From G965205255 sp965205255 (GTDB lineage Bacteria > Pseudomonadota > Gammaproteobacteria > Pseudomonadales > Endozoicomonadaceae): a stretch of DNA of 64,000 bases. A program made the position numbers and the translations under genes. The notes beneath the pieces were generated by a model. That model ran no database searches. It was not told where the DNA came from and saw only the letters and a list, made by a program, of their open reading frames with translations. The stretch covers positions 682,001-746,000 of the forward strand of contig OZ242051.1 in the NCBI GenBank assembly GCA_965205255.1, given 5' to 3'. Below, one piece after another: positions 1 through 8,217 of the stretch (position 1 is its first letter; every line of letters starts with the position of its first letter).

Positions 1-60
1 ACTTAATCTCGCCAACTCTCGGTACCACAGATTGTTCAGCACAGCACAGCACAAACAATA

Positions 61-266
61 TTATTGCTGAGAGTGAGTAATCAATTTCACCTTGATTTCA
101 CGGGAATTAAGGTTAGAAAAATGATCTGTAAATGCAGCAGTCTCATCTAGCATTTCAATACGACATTCCTTGTTTAATTTCACCCGAATGTTACCATGAA
201 ATTCTATTCAAGACCTAAAGTTCCTGATGGGACAGCCCAGTAAGCCTCAGTATATTGAATCCACAT
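61..266 (-). pseudogene. Broken small ORF divergent from yciA, unknown
   Basis: On the minus strand an ATG at 266 opens a frame of 20 codons (MWIQYTEAYWAVPSGTLGLE) that ends at a TAG. The adjacent frame continues at once as protein-like sequence (EFHGNIRVKLNKE, then DETAAFTDHFSNL and REIKVKLITHSQQ) and stops at 61-63. The two parts together read as one roughly 68-residue protein broken by a single frameshift. I do not recognise the family. Its start region would share the short divergent promoter interval with yciA. It could be a decayed gene, or an intact gene if there is a sequencing error. Confidence 0.3.
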
Positions 267-316
267 TTTTTTTAGTTTATGTATACTATACAAACCATAT
301 TGTTAGGGAGTAATGC

Positions 317-706
317 ATGTCAAATAAAAGTGAGCCGACTGGTGAAATGATCTTGCGAACTTTAGCCATGGCCAAAGATACTAATATTAACGGTGATATT
401 TTTGGTGGGTGGATTATGTCGCAAATGGATATTGCAGGTGGCATTATGGCAAAGGAGGTTAGTAAAGGGCGCGTGGTCACTGTTGCTGTCGATAGCATGC
501 AGTTTATTAAACCAGTGCAGGTCGGTGACGTGGTGTGTTGCTATGGACAAGTAGTAAAAAAAGGGCGAACCTCTATCACGATTAAACTGGAAATATGGAT
601 AAGTTCAGCTTATCAGAATAAAGAAAAATCGCGCTATCAGGTAACAGAAGCAAATTTTGTTTATGTAGCTGTTGACGATACAGGAATTAAACGAGTGGCT
701 TTTTAA
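317..706 (+). CDS. yciA: Acyl-CoA thioesterase, YciA-like hotdog protein
   Basis: Predicted cytosolic acyl-CoA thioesterase that hydrolyses acyl-CoA to free acid and CoA. The 129-residue length matches the YciA family (about 130 residues), which forms hexameric hotdog-fold enzymes. The family signature is present near residues 24-39 (NINGDIFGGWIMSQMD), including the catalytic-region Asp and the GG turn. The second conserved block is VAVDSMQFIKPVQVGD around residues 56-71. The start ATG has a GGGAG ribosome site seven bases upstream, and a TATACT -10-like box lies at about 283. It stands alone, followed by a 385-bp gap. Substrate preference cannot be read from the sequence. Confidence 0.9.
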   Translation: MSNKSEPTGEMILRTLAMAKDTNINGDIFGGWIMSQMDIAGGIMAKEVSKGRVVTVAVDSMQFIKPVQVGDVVCCYGQVVKKGRTSITIKLEIWISSAYQNKEKSRYQVTEANFVYVAVDDTGIKRVAF

Positions 707-1091
707 ATCATCCGCCTGACTTTTATAAGTAGCTGGTACTAAATCTCTTAATTAAGAGGATATATGTACTTCCATAAAGATATACAATAATCACTTTTAA
801 ATTATAAAAAAGACACTTAATACCAAAATCTGTTTCTAATTAGAAGCAGGTTTTAGTATTAGTAGCAGAAATTAGTATAATACCAAAAACTCAACACCTT
901 AAATTTCAATGAGTATATACATAGATTCTATATTTAGAACTATTTTTTGCGTCAAATTAAGTTGATTTATACTAAAAAATTGATTTTGTCGTTAATTAAG
1001 TTATGTCTTTAATCTAATAATAACCCTGTTGTAATAGCCCTCGCATGATACAATGGATACACTATTTAATCTAAACCAAAGAATATCCTGA
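707..1091. other. AT-rich intergenic stretch with MITE ends
   Basis: No supported gene. The stretch is very AT-rich. It holds a 44-bp palindrome at 818-861 made only of two MITE ends (listed separately) and a further isolated end-like string, TAATACCAAAAACTC, near 879. The last 80 bases must contain the mutM promoter. A GATACAAT string near 1045 could be its -10 region, but I see no convincing -35. Confidence 0.5.
818..861. repeat. Minimal MITE copy: two terminal repeats joined
   Basis: The left end (TAATACC, AAAATCTG, TTTCTAA) is followed directly by the right end (TTAGAAGCAGG, TTTTAGTATTA), giving a near-perfect 22-bp by 22-bp inverted repeat without the roughly 115-bp interior found in other copies. 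It is an internal-deletion derivative of the family annotated at 22194-22354 and elsewhere. As RNA it would fold into a long hairpin. Confidence 0.8.
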
Positions 1092-1904
1092 ATGCCAGAG
1101 CTACCTGAAGTTGAAATTACAAAGCGTGGAATTTCACCTCATATTACCCATAAAAAAATTGAGAAGGTATTACTTCGTCGTTCTTCGCTACGCTGGATAA
1201 TCCCTGCACATTTACCCGAAACCTTGCCAGGACAAGTTGTTTTTTTGGTTGACCGACGGGCAAAATATTTATTGCTTAAAGTGGCTAAAGGAACCCTTAT
1301 TATACATTTAGGTATGTCCGGAACGTTGCAACTGGTTGACTTATCAACTGCTGTTACAAAACATGACCACTTTGACCTTTGCTTTGAAAATGATCTTATT
1401 CTTCGATTTAATGATCCAAGAAGATTTGGTGCCTTATTATGGTCTGAAGCTGGAAACTCACATCCACTGCTTAAAAAATTAGGTCCTGAACCGCTTTCGA
1501 ATAACTTTGATGACATTCTGTTGTATGAAAAATCCAGAGGTAAAAAACAAGCGGTTAAATCATTCATTATGGACAGTAAGGTGGTAGTTGGACTAGGTAA
1601 TATCTACGCAACTGAAGCTTTGTTTATGGCAGGTGTCCGACCTGACTGTTCGGCAGAAGATATTTCAAAAACACGATATGCTTTAATTTCAAAATCAATC
1701 AGAAAAGTATTACAACGAGCAATCAACTGTGGTGGAACAACACTAAAAGACTTTAAAGGTAGTGATGGAAAACCAGGATATTTTGCTATTGAGTTGTCTG
1801 TTTATGGTAAGAAGGGTGAGCCTTGTCCACGCTGCTCAACGATTATTAAAAGCAAAAAAATCGGTCAGCGAGCCAGTTGTTTTTGTCCCGCTTGCCAGCA
1901 GTAG
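1092..1904 (+). CDS. mutM: Formamidopyrimidine-DNA glycosylase (Fpg/MutM)
   Basis: Bifunctional base-excision repair enzyme that removes 8-oxoguanine and formamidopyrimidines and nicks the abasic site. The 270-residue length is typical. The sequence begins MPELPEVE, so Pro2 (nucleophile) and Glu3 are in place. The conserved Lys of DRRAKYLLL lies near residue 58. The H2TH region is around residues 150-225 (GLGNIYATEALF). A C-terminal zinc finger has CPRC followed by CPAC (residues about 246-268). The start is fixed by the required Pro2. No strong ribosome site is visible. It is monocistronic here, followed by MITE material. Confidence 0.96.
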   Translation: MPELPEVEITKRGISPHITHKKIEKVLLRRSSLRWIIPAHLPETLPGQVVFLVDRRAKYLLLKVAKGTLIIHLGMSGTLQLVDLSTAVTKHDHFDLCFENDLILRFNDPRRFGALLWSEAGNSHPLLKKLGPEPLSNNFDDILLYEKSRGKKQAVKSFIMDSKVVVGLGNIYATEALFMAGVRPDCSAEDISKTRYALISKSIRKVLQRAINCGGTTLKDFKGSDGKPGYFAIELSVYGKKGEPCPRCSTIIKSKKIGQRASCFCPACQQ

Positions 1905-2270
1905 CATCAAAATTATCTTCGGGTCGGCACTGTTAGGAAAATTAGTTGATAAACTATAATACCAAAACCTGTCTGCAAGCATTGTTACTGTCCGAAAGTT
2001 ATATAAAAACCTGTTTCTAACTACTGTTAGTTAGCATGCTTTTATGGCTTGCTATCAAAGGAGAAGTGACAAGTAAACCACCAACTATTGCAAGGAGATT
2101 CAACGCATAAAAGCAAGATCACAAAACTAGTACAATAAGTAGCTAGAAGCAGGTTTTCGTATTAGGCGCTTTGGGTGAAAGAACCAGCGCCAACGTTATC
2201 AATGTAAACTACCTAAACTACCATTATTTAGGTTCGTAGAGAATCTGAGCTATTAAGCTTTTTACTTTAT
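1905..2270. other. Intergenic stretch filled by MITE copies
   Basis: No gene supported. A solo MITE end (TAATACCAAAACCTG) at 1957-1971 is followed by a near-complete MITE at 2000-2164. The remaining 100 bases downstream show nothing identifiable. Confidence 0.6.
2000..2164 (-). mobile_element. MITE copy, near full length
   Basis: Begins TATATAAAAACCTGTTTC and ends GAAGCAGGTTTTCGTATTA. The interior carries the family landmarks GCATGCTTTTATGGCTTGCT, GAAGTGACAAGTAA and CAACGCATAAAAGCAAGATC. It lies in the reverse orientation relative to the copy at 22194. A solo end just upstream (1957) suggests it may have inserted into, or beside, an older copy. Confidence 0.8.
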
Positions 2271-2555
2271 TCACTTATTACTCCCTTGGTCATTGTCAGA
2301 ACCAAGAGCCTTTTCACTGATTGTCATTGATTTTCTATAACCAACACTAGGTTGCCCGCTTACACCAGAAGGAATTGTCTGAATTTGACCACCTTGCGCA
2401 AGATAATCTTGCACCTGTTCAGAAATCGTTAACTCTTTCTGAATCGTTTTTTTGTCTTTAGTTATCTTTTGTGCCGTCTTTCTTCCTGTTTTTTCTATAA
2501 TTTTTACAGAAGTATCACTTTTAGAGATGCTTTTTTTTGTTTTATTGGCATTCAT
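2271..2555 (-). CDS. Small Lys-rich protein of unknown function
   Basis: A 94-residue protein that I do not recognise with confidence. Residues 1-40 are very rich in Lys, Ser and Thr and look disordered. A more ordered central segment (TISEQVQDYLAQGGQIQTI, residues about 44-62) is followed by PSGVSGQPS. The 'AxxVQxFLAxGGxIxxI' type of short motif recurs in small basic proteins of gammaproteobacteria, so I think this is a real gene, perhaps nucleic-acid associated; that role is inference. The ATG at 2555 has only a weak upstream purine stretch. It is flanked on both sides by MITE-filled gaps and forms no operon. Confidence 0.6.
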   Translation of the reverse strand: MNANKTKKSISKSDTSVKIIEKTGRKTAQKITKDKKTIQKELTISEQVQDYLAQGGQIQTIPSGVSGQPSVGYRKSMTISEKALGSDNDQGSNK

Positions 2556-3038
2556 TGCAATATACCACTTATATAATTGCGTATATTAATAGTAAAAACT
2601 ACTATATTTAGTTGTTGGGCAACGTAGTGTAGTCTAGTAATTAGCATCACGCTTAATTTAAAGTATTTTTTATTTTCAGCGTTTTTTTCTTGGATATCAT
2701 TTTGTTATATAGAGCACTTAGTAATGAGCAAAGATAATTTGGGACGGGAGATCGCACAAAACTTTTATGTTGTTTTGTGGTATAGAGCTAACAACGCATA
2801 ATTTAATACTAATTGGATGACACAAACAGCCGTTATGTAAAGGTTTAAGCCACTGATAGCAAAGCATCAAAAGAATACTACAACCTGCTTCAAACGTCTT
2901 ATGGCACTAGTTTTCTGATCTTGCTTTTATGCGTTAAAGCTCCTTGCAATAGCAGGTTTTCTCGTCACTTTTCCTTTAAAAGCAAACCATGAAAGCATGC
3001 TTATAACAATAGTTAGAAACAGATTTTGGTATGAATGG
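2556..3038. other. Intergenic gap with one MITE
   Basis: About 480 bases without a gene. The first 310 bases are AT-rich with no recognisable structure; 2874-3032 is a MITE copy whose right end almost touches the nagA stop codon. Confidence 0.55.
2874..3032 (+). mobile_element. MITE copy, near full length
   Basis: Forward orientation. The left end is degenerate (ACTACAACCTGCTTC) and the right end is GTTAGAAACAGATTTTGGTAT. The interior shows TTTTCTGATCTTGCTTTTAT, GCGTTAAAGCTCCTTGCAAT and AAAGCATGCTTATAACAATA. It lies 7 bases beyond the nagA stop and may act as the nagA transcript end. Confidence 0.8.
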
Positions 3039-4202
3039 TCAGTTTATAGTCGAAACATATGTGTCAACAACTTGGTAACATTCGTCAAGAACGACAAAAT
3101 CTGCCTTCCTTCCAACTTCTATAATACCAGTATCTTTCAATCCCAATGCTACTGCAGGATTTGCTGAAGCCATTTTAGAAGCCTGAATAACAGAACATCC
3201 GGTAAAACTAATCATATTCGCCAGAGCTCTGTTCATAGTTAATACGCTACCGGCTAAGACACCATTATTTAAACGTGCTTCATTACCTTTGACATATACG
3301 TTCTGACCACCTAATTGAAATATTCCGTCTCCAGCCCCTTGGGCTCTCATCGCATCAGTCACCAAGATGATTTTGTCTGCACCTTTAACTTTTAAAGCCA
3401 GTTGCACGATTTCAGGGCAAAGATGAACTCCATCGACAATCAGCTCTGCAAATACATTTGAGTCAAGTAAAATGGCTGTTGCTGCTCCTGGTTTTTTATG
3501 GGATATACCCGTCATCGCATTAAAAACATGTGTTCCATGGCCTGCTCCTGCTTTGATTGCTTTCACAGCTGTTTCTGCTGAGCAACAAGTATGCCCAATG
3601 GAGGCAATAATATTTTTTTGCTTTAAGTAACGAATAAACTCAAAACCTTCATCTTCCTCTGGAGCAAGTGTTACTTGCTTAATCAATCCTTTTGCTTGAC
3701 ACTCCCATTTTGAAAACAGCTCTATATCAGGTTTTTTTAACCAAGCTCCGGGTTGCGCTCCCATTCGCTCAGGTGATAGAAAAGGACCTTCTAAATGAAC
3801 GCCAATAATTCTTGCCTGTGTTTGCTCTACAGGTTGATAACAGGCAATATTTTCTAATGCATGGCTTATGGCCTTATCACTTTCCGCCATGGTTGTTGCA
3901 AGAAAGCTAGTTGTCCCTTGTGTATAAACGGATGAGGCAATAGTAGTTAGTGCACTGGGTGTTGCATCCATCACATCCGCTCCGGCAGAACCGTGGATAT
4001 GCGTATCGATAAAACCCGGTAATACAAAATGAGCGGAATCCACCTCATGCACTGGCAGATCAGTCATGGTTATACATGAATCATTACTTACTGTTATACG
4101 GGTAATGATACCATTGATAACTTCTATACCTGATCCTACTAATATGCTCTCAGCTGTGACTGCCTTCCCACCCACCAGCCAGTAAGAATTATTTGATTTC
4201 AT
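3039..4202 (-). CDS. nagA: N-acetylglucosamine-6-phosphate deacetylase
   Basis: Converts GlcNAc-6-phosphate to glucosamine-6-phosphate and acetate in amino-sugar catabolism and cell-wall recycling. The 387-residue amidohydrolase-superfamily protein has the metal-site motif DTHIHG (residues about 66-71), HLEGPF with the metal-binding Glu (about 138-143), GHT (about 207), HVFNAM (about 227-232), DGVHL and the catalytic Asp of VTDAM (about 285). The ATG lies directly next to the stop codon of nagB-II upstream, with no gap, which indicates translational coupling in a nagB-II/nagA operon. The product of this enzyme is the substrate of its operon partner. Confidence 0.95.
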   Translation of the reverse strand: MKSNNSYWLVGGKAVTAESILVGSGIEVINGIITRITVSNDSCITMTDLPVHEVDSAHFVLPGFIDTHIHGSAGADVMDATPSALTTIASSVYTQGTTSFLATTMAESDKAISHALENIACYQPVEQTQARIIGVHLEGPFLSPERMGAQPGAWLKKPDIELFSKWECQAKGLIKQVTLAPEEDEGFEFIRYLKQKNIIASIGHTCCSAETAVKAIKAGAGHGTHVFNAMTGISHKKPGAATAILLDSNVFAELIVDGVHLCPEIVQLALKVKGADKIILVTDAMRAQGAGDGIFQLGGQNVYVKGNEARLNNGVLAGSVLTMNRALANMISFTGCSVIQASKMASANPAVALGLKDTGIIEVGRKADFVVLDECYQVVDTYVSTIN

Positions 4203-5252
4203 TTATCTTGTTTCCGTTACTTTCTTAAGATTCCTTGGCTTATCAGGATTTTTTCCTCTCAGTATCGCAAGATTTGCAACCATCATATAAAAAGCCTGAA
4301 TGCTAACAATAGGATCTAACAATGGATGCAAACTTTCCGGTAAAGGTAATACTAAAGAACAGTTTAACCCTGTCCGTAATGATCTGTCTCTCGTTTCTGA
4401 TAAGGCCACCATTGTTTTGGCACCAAGGCTCGTCATTTTGCTAATGATATCTTTTGTTCCTTTTAGAGTCTCATCATTTTGCGCAAAAACAAAGGTAGAA
4501 AAGGAAGGCTCAACCAAAGCAAAAGGGCCATGTAACACCTCTGCACTACTAAATGCTTCAGCATGTAATCCTGCAGTTTCTTTAAACTTCAACGCAGCTT
4601 CCTCTGCTACAGGAAATCCATACCCACGCCCAATGACATAAGCATTTTTTGCTGGAACTAAATAATCATAACAGCCAGACCAGTCCAATTTAGTAGCCTC
4701 ACTTAACACACCAGGAAGTCTGTCCAGTGCGTTTAGCAAATTCTGATCACGAGAGTACACGGCAACAAACTGCACCAATGCCACTAATGATGCAATATAG
4801 CTTTTGGTTGCAGCCACTGACAACTCAGCTTTTGCACGCAGCGGTACCACGAAATCTGAAACATCTGCCAGAGAAGAATTTTCATTGTTTACCAAGGAGA
4901 TACCAAGAGCGCCACTTTGTCTTATGGTTTGCATTGTTTCATACAAATCAGGACTTTTTCCAGACTGAGAGATGCCAAACACTACACTTTTAGCATGATC
5001 AACTGTTGAATTATAAAGAGTAAAAACAGAAGGTGCGACAGAACAGGTCATCAGCCCTAATCTTATTTCAAATAAGTATTTTGCAAAGGTTGAAGCATGG
5101 TCAGAACTTCCTCTTGCTAGCGTCATAACAAAATCGGGTTGTTTTTTTCTGAATTGATCTGCAATATTTTGCCAAAGTAACTGGTTTGATTCCAACTGAG
5201 TTGCAATAATTTCAGGCACGCTTGAAGCTTCTGACTCCATCAATGAGGTCAT
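4203..5252 (-). CDS. nagB-II: SIS-domain glucosamine-6-phosphate deaminase, NagB-II type
   Basis: A 349-residue protein with two SIS (sugar isomerase) domains and no glutaminase domain. It resembles the isomerase half of GlmS: ARGSSDHAS (residues about 46-54), FGISQSGKSPD (about 91-101), SVAATKSY, then GRGYGFPVAEEAALKFKE (about 206-223) and a GlmS-like tail (DKPRNLKKVT). Adjacent nagA points to the isozyme NagB-II, which deaminates glucosamine-6-phosphate to fructose-6-phosphate in species lacking classical NagB (known for Shewanella). An AgaS-type activity is the main alternative. An AAGGAAA ribosome site lies 7 bases before the ATG. A palindrome 44-61 bases upstream is a candidate operator. 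Confidence 0.85.
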   Translation of the reverse strand: MTSLMESEASSVPEIIATQLESNQLLWQNIADQFRKKQPDFVMTLARGSSDHASTFAKYLFEIRLGLMTCSVAPSVFTLYNSTVDHAKSVVFGISQSGKSPDLYETMQTIRQSGALGISLVNNENSSLADVSDFVVPLRAKAELSVAATKSYIASLVALVQFVAVYSRDQNLLNALDRLPGVLSEATKLDWSGCYDYLVPAKNAYVIGRGYGFPVAEEAALKFKETAGLHAEAFSSAEVLHGPFALVEPSFSTFVFAQNDETLKGTKDIISKMTSLGAKTMVALSETRDRSLRTGLNCSLVLPLPESLHPLLDPIVSIQAFYMMVANLAILRGKNPDKPRNLKKVTETR

Positions 5253-5295
5253 AGTATTTCCTTAATGATATAGATGTTTGTTACAAAAGGTAACC

Positions 5296-5313
5296 GTTGA
5301 CATACCTGTCAAC
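5296..5313. promoter_or_regulatory. Candidate operator palindrome upstream of nagB-II
   Basis: Perfect inverted repeat GTTGAC-N6-GTCAAC in the 150-bp divergent region between nagB-II and thiD. Its distance from the nagB-II start (44-61 bases) and its symmetry fit a repressor site for a LacI- or GntR-type NagR regulator. No regulator gene is present in the window, so the assignment is inference. Confidence 0.4.
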
Positions 5314-5402
5314 ATTAAAAAATTGTTTAGACACAGTTTATACAGAAGTTAGTCTATGTTCTCAATAAATAATTTTTGATATGCTTTGTGATTCATTAAT
5401 TA

Positions 5403-6224
5403 ATGCACGTACTCATAATGACCTTTCCAATCGTTTTAACAATTGCAGGCTCCGATAGCAGCGGTGGTGCTGGTATTCAGGCAGATCTTAAAACTTTTTA
5501 CGCATTGCAGTCATACGGTTGTAGTGTGGTAACTGCTATCACCGCTCAAAATACACTGGGTGTTCAACAGGCAAAATATTTATCGCCTGAGATCATTAAA
5601 GAACAGTGTAACAGTGTTTTTTCTGATCTTCAGGTACAAGCCATTAAAACGGGTATGCTCGGTAATAAAGAAATCATTAAAACGGTGACAAATGCACTCA
5701 ATGCTCTACCCTGTTGTCCCCCTGTTATAGTCGATCCGGTCATGGTGTCCACCAGTGGGTATAAATTACTCGATAATGATGCGGTTGAGTGCTTAGTTAA
5801 CACACTATTTCCAATCTCTTGTTTAATTACTCCAAACCTCGAGGAAGCTGCCGTATTATTAAACTGCCCTCCCCCCGATAATATCAAATCCATGCGCTCA
5901 ATGCTTGAGGATTTATTGGCACTTGGAAGTAAAGCTGTGTTGTTAAAAGGTGGTCATTTAAAAAATGACCAATGTACTGACTTGTTTTTCGATGGACATG
6001 AAATACTGTCTATTTCTACACCTCATGTTGCTACCAAAAACACTCACGGCACTGGCTGTTCACTGGCCTCTGCCATTACAGCTTTTCACGCTAGGGGATA
6101 TACGCTAAAAGACTCATTCATCAAAGCAAAACAGTTTGTTTACCAAGCGATAAAGCATTCCGATCAGCTCAATGTGGGTAAAGGCAACGGACCAATTCAC
6201 CATTTTTTAGGTGTGTTGCGTTAA
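5403..6224 (+). CDS. thiD: Hydroxymethylpyrimidine/phosphomethylpyrimidine kinase
   Basis: Phosphorylates HMP and HMP-phosphate to HMP-diphosphate, the pyrimidine precursor of thiamine. The PfkB/ribokinase-fold protein has the ThiD signature near the N-terminus (LTIAGSDSSGGAGIQADLKT), GMLG, VDPVMVSTSG (about 111-120), TPNLEEA (about 142-148) and the anion-hole motif NTHGTGCSLASA with the catalytic Asp region replaced by GTGC as in the family. The start could be the ATG at 5403 or the one at 5418 (MTFPIVL); neither has a clear ribosome site, and family alignment slightly favours 5418. No TPP riboswitch is visible upstream. Confidence 0.94.
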   Translation: MHVLIMTFPIVLTIAGSDSSGGAGIQADLKTFYALQSYGCSVVTAITAQNTLGVQQAKYLSPEIIKEQCNSVFSDLQVQAIKTGMLGNKEIIKTVTNALNALPCCPPVIVDPVMVSTSGYKLLDNDAVECLVNTLFPISCLITPNLEEAAVLLNCPPPDNIKSMRSMLEDLLALGSKAVLLKGGHLKNDQCTDLFFDGHEILSISTPHVATKNTHGTGCSLASAITAFHARGYTLKDSFIKAKQFVYQAIKHSDQLNVGKGNGPIHHFLGVLR

Positions 6225-6227
6225 CAT

Positions 6228-6387
6228 TAATACCTGTTTCTAATTGTTGCTGTGAGTATGATTTATGGTTTGCTGTTAAAGATGAAGTAATGAGAAATAG
6301 CAAGCTATTACGAGGAGCTTCAATGCATAACAGCAAGATCAAAAAAGAGTACAGCATAGTAATCCGTTAGACGCAGTTTTTAGTATA
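6228..6387 (-). mobile_element. MITE copy, near full length
   Basis: Starts TAATACCTGTTTC (missing the AAAA of the consensus end) three bases after the thiD stop and ends GCAGTTTTTAGTATAA. The interior has TTTATGGTTTGCTGTTAAAG, GAAGTAATGAG and GAGCTTCAATGCATAACAGC. Reverse orientation. It is followed immediately by a strong hairpin at 6388-6416. Confidence 0.8.
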
Positions 6388-6416
6388 AGTTCCCATATAG
6401 CTATGCTATATGGGAA
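6388..6416. terminator. Perfect 13-bp inverted repeat, likely bidirectional terminator
   Basis: GTTCCCATATAGC and its exact complement are separated by TAT. It sits between the convergent genes thiD and the DsbG-like gene, 24 bases after the latter's stop. No long T-run follows in either direction, so Rho-independent function is probable but not certain. Confidence 0.55.
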
Positions 6417-6439
6417 CAACACAACGAGTACACGACGGA

Positions 6440-7360
6440 TTAATTTTCTGTTTTAGTATCAACTTTTTTGGCAGGTGTTACTGTGGCAGCAGCGACTGAT
6501 TTTGTTGCTAAGGTTACCGGCAACTTCCCAATAGTTGAGATCAAAGCCTTCAGGTCCTGTTGTGGGTAACCATCAATGCGGACTGCTTTTCCTTTGTCGT
6601 CCATAAAGAAAACAGCAGGCGTTCCACGGATACCATTTTTCGCCATAAACTCCATATTAGCTTTCAATTTAGATTTGGTGCTCTCTGTAATTTTATCTGA
6701 AGCCAGAGCTTTAATAGCCCCTTCTTCTGTTTTCATGTTGAAATCTTCAGACTCATCTTTTGCTAACATTTTTGCAGGGTCCTTCGCCTGTAAAATAGCA
6801 GCAGCTTTTCCTGTACTATCCTTACGCAGGAAGGCTGACATAATCCAACGCACAGAAAGATCCCCTTTTTTAATAAATGGTTTCAGATCTGTATATAATT
6901 TGTGACAGACAGAGCAGTTAGGCTCTGCCAGTACATAAATTTGATGAGGCGCATCTGGCTTACCTATTAGGAAAGAGCTTGTGCTTCCTACCGTATCAAA
7001 AAGTTTTTTTGCCAGTAGAGGTTTAATATGCTTGTTAATATACTTTTCTGTTAAATTATTACCATTTTTATCAAACAACATACCATAGATAACATCACCG
7101 GTTTTGTCATTTGCATAAAACAAAACGGGCTGCCCGCCTTGTTTAGGTTCAGCAACATAAGCTGTCAGCCCATGATCTTTAAGAGGAAAATGACGACTGA
7201 CCTGCAATTGACCGTGTGAGAGTTTTGTAATTACTGAAGCAGGATCTCCTTTACCAGAAGATGCGCTATCAGTTGCTGAATTATCCTTACAGGCTGCTAG
7301 TGCTACAGCTCCTGCACAGATAGTAGTGGCAAATATTGCCTTTTTTATAAACGACTTCAT
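6440..7360 (-). CDS. dsbG: DsbG-like thiol:disulfide interchange lipoprotein
   Basis: Periplasmic thioredoxin-fold protein of the DsbC/DsbG family, which isomerises or protects cysteines in secreted proteins. The redox motif is CSVC in LAEPNCSVCHKLY (residues about 150-153), and the cis-Pro loop is GTPAVFF (about 244-250). The stretch TGKAAAILQAKDPAKM matches the DsbG-specific region. Unlike E. coli DsbG (248 residues), this protein is 306 residues, with a lipobox-like ALAAC at residues 20-24 of the signal peptide and a C-terminal tail of about 25 residues rich in Ala, Thr and Lys. An AGGA ribosome site is well placed. Lipidation is predicted only from the motif. Confidence 0.82.
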   Translation of the reverse strand: MKSFIKKAIFATTICAGAVALAACKDNSATDSASSGKGDPASVITKLSHGQLQVSRHFPLKDHGLTAYVAEPKQGGQPVLFYANDKTGDVIYGMLFDKNGNNLTEKYINKHIKPLLAKKLFDTVGSTSSFLIGKPDAPHQIYVLAEPNCSVCHKLYTDLKPFIKKGDLSVRWIMSAFLRKDSTGKAAAILQAKDPAKMLAKDESEDFNMKTEEGAIKALASDKITESTKSKLKANMEFMAKNGIRGTPAVFFMDDKGKAVRIDGYPQQDLKALISTIGKLPVTLATKSVAAATVTPAKKVDTKTEN

Positions 7361-7473
7361 TCAATTTCCTGTAGTTAATCTAACTTTTAAAAAATCTGCT
7401 GAACACTAGGCACAGCAAACTAGCTGTAGTTTGCCAGTAGACCATATACCTTGTCAAAATTATACTGCCACAT

Positions 7474-8157
7474 CTACCAGTCACCACCAAAGTCATCAAA
7501 ACCGCCACCATCGCCAAAACCTGAACTCATGTCAGACGTGTCAAAGCCTGAGCCTGCATCAAAGTTCGATGACATGTCACTCATATCATCAGTGGCACCA
7601 AACCCCTGATCTAATAAGTTATCCTGTCCCTGAAATCCATCTCCGCCACCCAGAAAGCTGCTATCAGCGGCGAGGGGCGTTTCTGCCATTGACGATTCAC
7701 TACCCCCACTCATCAAGTGCTCTATACCGTTAAACAAAGCCATCCCTCCAGCGACTCCCACAGCAGTTGACATGGCATTACCTAAAAAAGATGAGCCTCT
7801 GCCCCGAGTATATTGCGACTGCCTGTAGTTTGGCTGATATCCTGTGTTTTCATAGCCACGGGAGCCGGAAACCGGACCGGAAAAAGACTGTTCTTTATTA
7901 CCAAAAAGATTTCCAAAGAAACCTCTCTTCTGTGATTTCATCTGCATTTGCTGTTCTAATTGCTGTATTCTATTTTGTAACCCAGCCAGTGCTTTTTGCT
8001 GAATTAAAAGCGCCTGCGTCATGATGTATACAGCATCTTTTTCCGATGCTATTTGAGTACGAATAAGCTCTTCCGCTTCATTGTCTTTGTTATTTGCAGA
8101 CGTCGACTTTATCCGTCCAGCCAACTCCATAATCATTGAACGTTCTTCAGTATTCAC
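7474..8157 (-). CDS. DUF2076 family protein
   Basis: A 227-residue protein of the DUF2076 family, function unknown. The start is the GTG at 8157, giving MNTEERSMIMELAGRIKS, which matches the family's M-N/T-x-x-ER-x-hydrophobic N-terminus. AAAGG lies 8 bases upstream, whereas a GTG three codons earlier would overlap that site. Residues 1-75 are a helical, coiled-coil-prone segment ending in Gln-rich IQQLEQQMQM. Next come a Gly/Arg-rich linker, a short hydrophobic glycine-rich segment (AMSTAVGVAGGMALFNGIEH) and an acidic tail of Gly, Asp, Ser and Phe repeats ending GGDW. A membrane- or envelope-associated role is possible but unproven. Confidence 0.85.
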   Translation of the reverse strand: MNTEERSMIMELAGRIKSTSANNKDNEAEELIRTQIASEKDAVYIMTQALLIQQKALAGLQNRIQQLEQQMQMKSQKRGFFGNLFGNKEQSFSGPVSGSRGYENTGYQPNYRQSQYTRGRGSSFLGNAMSTAVGVAGGMALFNGIEHLMSGGSESSMAETPLAADSSFLGGGDGFQGQDNLLDQGFGATDDMSDMSSNFDAGSGFDTSDMSSGFGDGGGFDDFGGDW

Positions 8158-8217
8158 TTTTATCACCTTTAAATTACAGAAAAAACAACATCAGTCTTAA
8201 AGTGTCAAGAGATAATA

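Noticed and set aside
5253..5402. TPP riboswitch ahead of thiD
   Set aside because: The short AT-rich leader lacks the conserved CUGAGA and related core elements.
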